In this document: positions 33,906-40,168 of the stretch, one piece after another
Layout: the number at the start of each line of letters is the position of its first letter
How positions within the stretch are numbered: position 1 is the stretch's first letter
Source of the DNA: Saccharothrix saharensis
GTDB lineage: Bacteria; Actinomycetota; Actinomycetes; Mycobacteriales; Pseudonocardiaceae
Direction: 5' to 3'
Length of the DNA: 64,000 nucleotides
Assembly (NCBI RefSeq): GCF_006716745.1
Contig: NZ_VFPP01000001.1
Location: 6,583,386-6,647,385 of the forward strand
Notes under the pieces: model-generated
What the model saw: only the letters and a program-made list of their open reading frames with translations
Told to the model about the DNA's origin: nothing
Database searches by the model: none
Position numbers and translations under genes: made by a program

Positions 33906-34937
33906 CTAGGCGGACTCGCGGCGGACCAGCACCGTCGGCAGCACCTCGCGGCGCGCCCGGATCTTCTCGCCGCGCAGCAGCCGCAGCAGGTGGGTCACCA
34001 TGTGGCGGACCTGCGCGTTGGTGTCCTGCCGCACGCTGGTCAGCGCCGGCTTGGTGTGCGGCGCGATCATCGGGTGGTCGTCGAACCCGACGATGGCCAC
34101 GTCCTGCGGCACCCGCTTGCCCGCCTCGCGCAACGCGTCCAGCGCGCCTTCCGCCATGTAGTCGGACGCCACGAACGCCGCGTCCAGGTCCGGCACGCGG
34201 GCCAGCAGCGCCTCCATCGCCCGCCGGCCGCCCTCGCGGGAGAAGCCGCCGTCCGCGGTCATCAGCGCCGTGGTCTCGTCGTCCGCGCCGACCGCCGTGC
34301 GCCACCCGTTGAGCCGGTCCATCGCCGAGTGCTCGTCCAGCGGGCCGGTGATCGAGACGACCTTCTTGCGCCCCAACGAGATCAGGTGCTCGGTGGCCAG
34401 CAGCCCGCCGCCCTCGTTGTCGTGGTCCACGGTGTGCAGCCCGCGCAGCGAACCCCACGGCCGGCCCGCGTGCACCACGGGCAGCGGGAGCTTGCGCGCC
34501 ACGGACAGCAACTGGTCGCCCTTGTGCGGCGCGAACAACAACGCGCCGTCCACGTGCCCGCCCGCCAGGAACCGCTCGGCCCGCGCCTGGTCCTGCGTCG
34601 AGTGCACCAGCATCAGCACCATCTGCACGTCCGCGTCGGCCAGCGAGCGCGCCGCCGACCGGATCAGCCAGGCGAAGTGCGGGTCGTCGAAGATCTTCGG
34701 CTCGGGCTCGGAGAACACCACCGCCACCGCGCCGGAACGCCGGGTCACCAGCGCCCGCGCGGCCTGGTTCGGCTGGTAGCCCAGCTCCAGCACCGCCGCC
34801 GTGACCGCCTCGTGCGCCTCCGGGCTGACCCGGGGCGACGCGTTGAGCACCCGTGACGCCGTCGCACGGGAGACGCCGGCTTTCGCTGCCACGTCCTCCA
34901 GCGTGGGCCTCGTGCCTGAGTGCGACTGAACGGACAC
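33906..34937 (-). CDS. LacI family repressor (CebR-like)
   Basis: A 343-residue LacI regulator. The DNA-binding part (LEDVAAKAGVSRATASRVLN) is followed by the hinge helix region (NQAARALVTRRSG) and a sugar-binding domain (VGFDDHPMIAPHTKPALTSV). GTG 34937 is chosen because GAGGAG lies eight bases before it on the minus strand. It is encoded on the strand opposite the transporter and beta-glucosidase genes, with the alpha/beta hydrolase gene between. It is the best candidate to bind the double TGAGAGCGCTCTCA operators at 28309-28336. A half-matching AGCGCTCTCA upstream of its own start suggests autoregulation. Confidence 0.9.
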   Translation of the reverse strand: MSVQSHSGTRPTLEDVAAKAGVSRATASRVLNASPRVSPEAHEAVTAAVLELGYQPNQAARALVTRRSGAVAVVFSEPEPKIFDDPHFAWLIRSAARSLADADVQMVLMLVHSTQDQARAERFLAGGHVDGALLFAPHKGDQLLSVARKLPLPVVHAGRPWGSLRGLHTVDHDNEGGGLLATEHLISLGRKKVVSITGPLDEHSAMDRLNGWRTAVGADDETTALMTADGGFSREGGRRAMEALLARVPDLDAAFVASDYMAEGALDALREAGKRVPQDVAIVGFDDHPMIAPHTKPALTSVRQDTNAQVRHMVTHLLRLLRGEKIRARREVLPTVLVRRESA

Positions 34938-34974
34938 GAGCACCACTCCTCGACGATCGGCCTGCGAGCCCAGC

Positions 34975-36075
34975 TTAGCCGGACGCGACCTGCCGGGAAG
35001 CGCTCTCAGCACGACCCGGACCGGTGGCCCGCGCACCGCCTGTGGCGATCGACACGCGCAGCAGCCCGTCCTCCCGGCGCACCGACGTCGGCAGGCCGGC
35101 GCGGGCCGCCGTGCGGACCAGACCGGTCTCGGCGGGCAGGCACCAGCCGACCAGTTCGCGGCGACCGGCCGCCCGTGCCGCGCCGGCCAGCGCGCCGAGC
35201 AGCGCGGTGCCCACGCCACGACCCTGCCACTCGTCCTCCACCAGCAACGACACCTCGGCGGAGTCCGGTGTGGACATCGGGATGAGCTGGCCGAGCGCGA
35301 CCACGCGGTCCGCGCACTGCGCCACCGCGGTGCTGCCGCGCGGCGGGCTGAGCAGCCGGTGCAGCCACCGGCGGGGCACGGTCCGCACACCCGCGTGGTA
35401 GCGGTGGAACAGGGTGCCCATCGAGCAGCGGGAGTGCAGGTCGGCCACCGCGTCCTCGTCGCCCGCGCGGCCGGGCCGCAGCACCAGCGCCATGCCGTCG
35501 TCGGTCAGCAGCGCGGTCGGCTGGGGCGCGGCCACGCCCCGGGCGGCCAGCAGGTCCATCAACGCCTGTCCCCGGGCCCGCTCCACTTGCGTGAACGACG
35601 ACCACCCGCGCCGCGCGGTGTAGGACTGCGCCGCCTCCGGCGTCGCGGGCGAGGACGCCGGGAAGTCGACCTCGCGGTCCGGGGCGGTGGTGTCGCGGGA
35701 GGTGGGGGTGAGGACGACGGAGTCGGCGGCCATGACGATGCGCAGGGCTTCGGCGATGGCGTTGGGGTCGTGCAGCGCGAGGGCGGCGGCGCGCAGGGCC
35801 GCGGTCGGGGCGTCGACCAGGTCGTGCAGGTCGGCGGCCGTGATGCCGACGCACCGGCCGCCCTCGGCGCGCACCGCGGCCACCAGGTCGGCGGGCAGCA
35901 GGCCGGGCGCGGCCTGGACCACGAGTTCGTCCAGGACGCCGCCGGGCACCGGGATCACCGACAGGGCCAGCACGTTGCAGTCCTGGTCGGCCAGCCGGAC
36001 GGTCACCCGGGCCAGGGCTCCGGGGCTGTCGTCCAGCTCCACGCGCAGGCGCCAGGTCTTCGGTGTGGTGTCCAT
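34975..36075 (-). CDS. ACT domain-GNAT acetyltransferase fusion
   Basis: A 366-residue protein. Residues about 8-75 form an ACT-like amino-acid-binding domain (WRLRVELDDSPGALARVTVR, then the VIPVPGGVLDELVV strand). The C-terminal half (about 200-350) is a GNAT acetyltransferase with the acetyl-CoA loop VEDEWQGRGVGTALL. Actinomycete ACT-GNAT proteins have been described as lysine acetyltransferases regulated allosterically by amino acids, targeting acyl-CoA synthetases and similar enzymes. The amino acid and target here are unknown. Its 3' end overlaps the presumed promoter of the LacI gene, so termination and the operator are intertwined. Confidence 0.85.
   Translation of the reverse strand: MDTTPKTWRLRVELDDSPGALARVTVRLADQDCNVLALSVIPVPGGVLDELVVQAAPGLLPADLVAAVRAEGGRCVGITAADLHDLVDAPTAALRAAALALHDPNAIAEALRIVMAADSVVLTPTSRDTTAPDREVDFPASSPATPEAAQSYTARRGWSSFTQVERARGQALMDLLAARGVAAPQPTALLTDDGMALVLRPGRAGDEDAVADLHSRCSMGTLFHRYHAGVRTVPRRWLHRLLSPPRGSTAVAQCADRVVALGQLIPMSTPDSAEVSLLVEDEWQGRGVGTALLGALAGAARAAGRRELVGWCLPAETGLVRTAARAGLPTSVRREDGLLRVSIATGGARATGPGRAESASRQVASG
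34995..35008. promoter_or_regulatory. LacI-type operator, one half conserved
   Basis: GGGAAGCGCTCTCA shares the ten bases AGCGCTCTCA with the two perfect operators at 28309-28336. It lies 58-71 bases upstream of the LacI gene start and inside the 3' end of the ACT-GNAT gene. It is a likely weaker autoregulatory site. Confidence 0.5.
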
Positions 36076-36168
36076 GAGCCCAGGTTGTCGGCCCCACGTT
36101 GCCGCGCGGGGACGCCGGCGTTTCGGCGACGTGAGGGATCGCCCGCCCGTGCTCGGTCCCGCCCGTGC

Positions 36169-36549
36169 TCAGTCGCGGCAGTGCGGTGGCGGCAGCGGGT
36201 TGAGCGGGCTGCACGGCCACTCGGTGTTCTTCACCGTCGTCGTGGTGGTCGTCGTCACGGCGGCCTCGGTGGAGGTCTCCGGAGGTGGTGGCGGCGCGGC
36301 CGGTGGTGGCGTCGTCGTCGTGGTGCGGACGGTGGTGGTCGAGCGCGGCGCCGCCGATATCGCGTCCGTGGTGACGGAGGTGGGCGCCGACGTCGAGCTG
36401 CTGGTCGACGGCCGATCCGTGATCCACGTCGAGGCGGGGGTGTCGGCCTGCTGCTCGTCGTTCACCCCGTCGATGTACACGCCGATGAGGACACCGACCA
36501 GCGCCGACGCCGCGACGGCCAAGCCGCACGTGGCCCACAGCACCCGCAC
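36169..36549 (-). CDS. Thr/Pro-rich membrane-anchored protein, function unknown
   Basis: A 126-residue protein. A single membrane helix spans about residues 5-25 (ATCGLAVAASALVGVLIGVY). The rest is a low-complexity Ser/Thr/Pro-rich exterior stalk with runs of Thr and Pro, ending in a short tail with two Cys (WPCSPLNPLPPPHCRD). There is no recognised domain. The architecture resembles that of the DM13 protein at 38237, without a folded head. It is probably a cell-surface stalk; glycosylation is possible but not shown. Confidence 0.65.
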   Translation of the reverse strand: MRVLWATCGLAVAASALVGVLIGVYIDGVNDEQQADTPASTWITDRPSTSSSTSAPTSVTTDAISAAPRSTTTVRTTTTTPPPAAPPPPPETSTEAAVTTTTTTTVKNTEWPCSPLNPLPPPHCRD

Positions 36550-36622
36550 AGCAAGCCTCCTAACAGAACGTACTCGTGGCGCAACGGTGAGCGGCTGAAC
36601 AGTACCGCCCGTCGAGGCGTGC

Positions 36623-37723
36623 TCACCCGACCCAGTGCACCTCGGTCGGGCCCGGAATCCGCTCCACCTCGCTGAGCACGGCTTTCCGGGCCGCAGCGGA
36701 CAACGAGCGGAACGGCTCCACGGTGACGCACACCCGCCCGCCCTTCTGCTCCTGCGACCACGTCCCGGCCAGCATCCCGTTCACCATGAGTACCGGGGAC
36801 AGCCATCCCTGCGGTCGGTACACCTTGTCGGGTGACCCACCATCGAGAAGATGCGTGGCGTGGCGTGTTGCCGCGACGACGTACTGGTCGAACGCCGGCA
36901 GCAGCCGCACGGTCCGCACCGGCTCGGCCTCGCGCAAGCCCTCGACGTCCTCCGCCCGCGCCCAGTGCGCCACGCCCTCGACGTCCACCGGCACGACCCG
37001 CTCGCCCAGCGCCTTGACCACCCGCCCGCCGTCCGCCGGGCTCACCCCCCACCAGCGCGCGAAGTCCTCCCTGGTGGCGGGCCCCTGCTGGGCCAGGAAC
37101 CGCAGCGCGACCTCCTCGACCGCGTCCGCCCGGGGGACCGGCCCGACCCCGAGCCACGTGCGCGGGTGGGTGAACCGGACGAACCGCCCCTCGCCGGGCC
37201 CGAACACCAGCGCGCCCCGGAACGACGCCGGCTTGAGGTACGCACCCCAGCTCTCCCGCAGCTTCTCCCCGAGGTGCGCGGACGTGCGGGCGGCGACCTC
37301 GTCGGCCAGCTCGGCGCGGGTCAGCACGCGGTCGCGCAACGCCTCGCCGACCGCGTCGACCAGCGCGTCCAGCTCGTCGGCGGTGACGTGGAAGTTCCGC
37401 AGCCACACCGGCTTGAGGTAGTGCTCGTAGGTGGCGAACCCGGCCTGCCAGAGGGGGTACTCGGCGGCGGGCAGCAGGTGCAGGGTGCCGCGCATCGACC
37501 ACGTCTTGACCAGCGTGCGGTCGGTCCACAGCGCCCGTGCCACGGCGTCGTCCGCGAGCCCGTCGACGCGGGCGCGCAACGTGGCCTCGGCCGACGACAT
37601 GAGCTGCGCGTGCAGCCCGCACAGCCGCGACACCACGTCCGGCGCCTCACCGGCCGGTCGGCGCTCGTCCAGGAAGTGCCGACGGGTGCGCCAGGCCGCG
37701 ACCTGCCGCCAGGTCACGCTCAA
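36623..37723 (-). CDS. Winged-helix DNA-binding protein of the AlkZ (HTH_42) family
   Basis: A 366-residue protein of the HTH_42/AlkZ-like superfamily, made of tandem winged-helix domains. Family landmarks are VSRLCGLHAQLMSSAEATLRAR (read in parts), the WTDRTLVKTWSMRGTLHLLP strand and the FARWWGVSPADGG wing. AlkZ itself is a DNA glycosylase that removes bulky alkyl adducts and uses a Gln-x-Gln catalytic motif. Here the equivalent reads His38-Ala-Gln40, an HxQ form. It may excise or bind modified bases. ATG 37723 overlaps the stop of the small membrane gene upstream (ATGA), so the two are coupled. Confidence 0.8.
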   Translation of the reverse strand: MSVTWRQVAAWRTRRHFLDERRPAGEAPDVVSRLCGLHAQLMSSAEATLRARVDGLADDAVARALWTDRTLVKTWSMRGTLHLLPAAEYPLWQAGFATYEHYLKPVWLRNFHVTADELDALVDAVGEALRDRVLTRAELADEVAARTSAHLGEKLRESWGAYLKPASFRGALVFGPGEGRFVRFTHPRTWLGVGPVPRADAVEEVALRFLAQQGPATREDFARWWGVSPADGGRVVKALGERVVPVDVEGVAHWARAEDVEGLREAEPVRTVRLLPAFDQYVVAATRHATHLLDGGSPDKVYRPQGWLSPVLMVNGMLAGTWSQEQKGGRVCVTVEPFRSLSAAARKAVLSEVERIPGPTEVHWVG

Positions 37724-38115
37724 CGGTGCTCCTCCCGGGGCCGCACGGCCGCGAGCCTGCGTTCCAGCACGGCGGTGCCCAGCACCCGGGCGAGCACGAG
37801 GCCGGCGCCCGACAGCCCGGCCACGAGGACCGCGCCGGTCATGTGCCAGGTCGGCGCGTCACCCGTACAGGTGAACACGTCCGTGAACTTGTCCGAGGAG
37901 CAGGTCACGAACGGCACGGAGGCCAGCCCGACGCTGGTCGCGGCGACCCCGCCGAGCAGCGCGGACCCGAACGTGCGCATCAACGGGAACGCGGCGTTGG
38001 CCGCGCCGACGGCCGCGATGCCGAACAGCAGCGGCACCGGGTGCGGGAACGGGCCGAACGCGGCGCAGCCCACCATCAGCGCGCACACGACCGCCAACCC
38101 CGCCCGTTCACCCAC
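37720..38115 (-). CDS. Small four-helix membrane protein, function unknown
   Basis: A 131-residue protein with about four hydrophobic segments (for example AGLAVVCALMVGCAAFG, and a C-terminal AVLVAGLSGAGLVLARVLG) and a polar loop with a pair of Cys (VTCSSDKFTDVFTCTG). It ends in a basic tail. No family is recognised. Its stop overlaps the start of the AlkZ-like gene by 4 bases, so both are made from one mRNA. It is divergent from the DM13 gene. Confidence 0.75.
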   Translation of the reverse strand: MGERAGLAVVCALMVGCAAFGPFPHPVPLLFGIAAVGAANAAFPLMRTFGSALLGGVAATSVGLASVPFVTCSSDKFTDVFTCTGDAPTWHMTGAVLVAGLSGAGLVLARVLGTAVLERRLAAVRPREEHR

Positions 38116-38236
38116 GCGGCGACCCTAACAACGCCGGCCCGGCAGACGTCAGAACTTCGTAATCGGGTTTCGCCCGCGTCCCGGCGCCCGGTTCGCCAGA
38201 GTTGTCCGGGAACGGTACGACGGAGGAAGGCCGGGG

Positions 38237-38818
38237 ATGTCGAAGCGGGTAGTGGTGGTCGGGGTGGCCGGCGTGCTGGTGGTCGCCCTGGTGGTGGGCT
38301 TGTACCTGTTCCAGCCGTGGCGGCTGGTGACCGACCGGACCGCGGACGAGGCACTGCTGGTGCCCACCGCGACCACGACGGCGGCGACCACGACGGCGGC
38401 GACCACGACGGCGGCGACCACGACGGCGGCGACCGCCACGACCACGACCACGACCACGCCCCCACCGCCCGCGGGGCCGGTCGCCCTCGCCGCCGGGCCG
38501 TTCCGGTCGCTGGAGCACGCGACGACGGGGAGCGCGACGCTGGTCCGGTTGCCCGGCGGTGGGCACGCGGTGCAGTTCGAGGCGTTGGACACCAGCGACG
38601 GGCCGGACCTCTACGTCTACCTGTCGGACAAGCCCTCGGACTCGCCCGAAGCCGCGTTCGGCTCCGGTTTCACGAACCTCGGTCCGCTGAAGGCGAACCG
38701 CGGCAACCAGGTCTACGAAGTGCCCGCGGGCACCGACCTCGCGACCGTGCGCAGCGTCGTGATCTGGTGCAAGAGGTTTTCCGCCGGTTTCGCGGTAGCG
38801 CCGTTGGAACAGGGGTGA
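38237..38818 (+). CDS. Membrane-anchored DM13 domain protein
   Basis: A 193-residue surface protein. A single N-terminal membrane helix (VVVVGVAGVLVVALVVGLYL) is followed by an Ala/Thr linker encoded by a perfect 15-bp tandem repeat (38371-38430, four units). A DM13 domain occupies about residues 85-190 (GPDLYVYLSDKP, VYEVPAGTDL, VVIWCKRFSAGFAVAPL with its conserved Cys). DM13 has been proposed to act in redox or electron transfer at the cell surface. The gene seems monocistronic. Domain assignment is firm; role unknown. Confidence 0.88.
   Translation: MSKRVVVVGVAGVLVVALVVGLYLFQPWRLVTDRTADEALLVPTATTTAATTTAATTTAATTTAATATTTTTTTPPPPAGPVALAAGPFRSLEHATTGSATLVRLPGGGHAVQFEALDTSDGPDLYVYLSDKPSDSPEAAFGSGFTNLGPLKANRGNQVYEVPAGTDLATVRSVVIWCKRFSAGFAVAPLEQG
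38371..38430 (+). repeat. Four perfect 15-bp tandem repeats coding the DM13 linker
   Basis: The unit GACCACGACGGCGGC occurs four times without change inside the DM13 gene and encodes the TTAA-type linker. The period is divisible by 3, so copy-number change would alter linker length and leave the frame intact. Confidence 0.9.
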
Positions 38819-38873
38819 CACATACGGGAAACAAATGCGCGGCGGTCGAGCGATTAGTAGCCGTTTCGCCGTA

Positions 38874-38903
38874 TTGACGTATCTGGTCTAGACCACATAC
38901 AGT
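38874..38903 (+). promoter_or_regulatory. Promoter with a perfect dre (DasR box) in the spacer
   Basis: TTGACG (38874-38879), an 18-base spacer and TACAGT (38898-38903) form a good sigma-70-like promoter reading toward the AraC gene. The spacer contains TGGTCTAGACCA (38884-38895), a perfect 12-bp dre palindrome. DasR bound here would block RNA polymerase. The predicted transcript would have a leader of about 158 bases before ATG 39068. Confidence 0.78.
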
Positions 38904-38958
38904 GGTGAGCACCACAACGTCCCTCGTTGGTGGGCGGGCGGATGCCCCACCGACGAGG
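38902..38958 (+). promoter_or_regulatory. Two palindromes in the AraC gene leader
   Basis: GTGGTGAGCACCAC (38902-38915) overlaps the presumed start of transcription. A 13-bp stem with one G-T pair (38922-38934 with 38946-38958) forms a hairpin in the leader. They may be an operator and an RNA stem; neither has a T tract. Confidence 0.4.
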
Positions 38959-39067
38959 AGCCGGCTCACTGGGGTGGGCCAACCGTTGGCGGCGGCGCGG
39001 CGCTTTCTCTCCCCGTTCCGCGCCGCCGCACACGGCCCGCGCCCGACCGTGATGCACACTGTGAGTG

Positions 39068-40060
39068 ATGCTCACCAGGACCATCGCCATCCACTACGTC
39101 AACGCCGCGTTGCGCGGTGCGGTGCGGCGTGGTCACGACGTCACCGGCCTGCTCGCCACCGCGGGCATCGCCGAGGCGCTGCTCGCCGACGAGCGCGCGC
39201 GGGTCACGCCCGCCCAGTACACCAAGCTGGTCCAGGCGCTGTGGGACGCGCTGGACGACGAGTTCATGGGCCTGGGGCCGCGGCCGAGCAAGCGCGGGAC
39301 GTTCCCGACCATGTGCCTGCTCGCCGTGCACTGCGCGTCACTGGGTGACGCCCTGCGGCGGGGTCTGGCGTTCTACGACCTGTTCGACGTGCGGCCGGTG
39401 ATGACGTTGGGCGAGCACGACGGCGTGGCCGCGTTCACCCTGTCCACCGCGGGCGTGGACGACCCGGACCGGTTCCTGGTCGAGTCGCTGCTGGTGCTGT
39501 GGCACCGGTTCTCGTCGTGGCTGATCGGGCGGCGCATCCCGCTGCGCGGGGTCGACCTGTCCTATCCCGAGCCGCCGCACGGCGCGGAATACCACCTGAT
39601 CTTCGGCGCGCCGCTGCGGTTTTCCGCAGCCGCCACCACGTTGACTTTCGACGCACGTTTCCTGCGCATGCCGGTGGTGCAGGACGAAGCCGCATTGAGG
39701 CGGTTCCTGCGCAATTCACCCGCCGAGTTGCTGTCCCGCCGCGATTACGGCGCGGACGCGTCCAGCCAGGTGCGGCGCATGCTCGGCGGCGGCGTGGTCG
39801 GGCTGGAGAACGTGGCCGCGCGGCTGGGCGTGAGCGCGCCGACGCTGCGGCGCAAGCTGGCCGCCGAGGGCACGTCGTTCCGCGAGGTGCGCGAGCAGCT
39901 GTTGCGCGACCAGGCCGTGGCGAGCCTGGTGCGCGGTGGTGAGTCGGTGGAGGAGTTGGCGCTGCGGCTGGGCTTCTCCGAGGCGAGCGCGTTCCACCGG
40001 GCGTTCAAGCGGTGGACGGGCACCAGCCCCGGCACCTACCGCGGCGGTTCGGTCGGCTGA
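39068..40060 (+). CDS. AraC family transcriptional regulator (OruR/ArgR-like)
   Basis: A 330-residue regulator. The N-terminal domain (about 15-210) is of the Arabinose_bd type (YVNAALRGAVRRGHDVTGLL, then ARVTPAQYTKLVQALWDALDDEF in parts). A C-terminal AraC helix-turn-helix pair (about 235-325) follows: VAARLGVSAPTLRRKLAAEG and LRLGFSEASAFHRAFKRWTG. This subtype includes ornithine, virulence and cholesterol-use regulators. ATG 39068 is preferred over GTG 39065. It stands alone behind a promoter with a perfect dre, suggesting that it answers to N-acetylglucosamine supply. Targets are unknown; the convergent fadB gene follows. Confidence 0.92.
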   Translation: MLTRTIAIHYVNAALRGAVRRGHDVTGLLATAGIAEALLADERARVTPAQYTKLVQALWDALDDEFMGLGPRPSKRGTFPTMCLLAVHCASLGDALRRGLAFYDLFDVRPVMTLGEHDGVAAFTLSTAGVDDPDRFLVESLLVLWHRFSSWLIGRRIPLRGVDLSYPEPPHGAEYHLIFGAPLRFSAAATTLTFDARFLRMPVVQDEAALRRFLRNSPAELLSRRDYGADASSQVRRMLGGGVVGLENVAARLGVSAPTLRRKLAAEGTSFREVREQLLRDQAVASLVRGGESVEELALRLGFSEASAFHRAFKRWTGTSPGTYRGGSVG

Positions 40061-40083
40061 CCACGCCGCGGCCCACCGTCCCT

Positions 40084-40164
40084 GGAGTCCCAGGTCCGCG
40101 CCGCGGGGGTCCTGCGTTCGGAACCCGTGAACGTAGGACCCCCGCGGTCCGGGTGCGGGACTCC
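40084..40164. terminator. Very long bidirectional hairpin between AraC and FadB genes
   Basis: An inner 19-bp stem with one G-T pair (CCGCGGGGGTCCTGCGTTC at 40101-40119 with 40129-40147) and an outer 8-bp stem (GGAGTCCC 40084-40091 with 40157-40164) enclose a 9-base loop. It fills the 108-base space between convergent genes and probably terminates both. Confidence 0.8.
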
Positions 40165-40168
40165 CGGG

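Noticed and set aside
38371-38430. Short perfect repeats that could be mistaken for a CRISPR array
   Set aside because: The 15-bp units have no spacers and lie in frame inside the DM13 gene.
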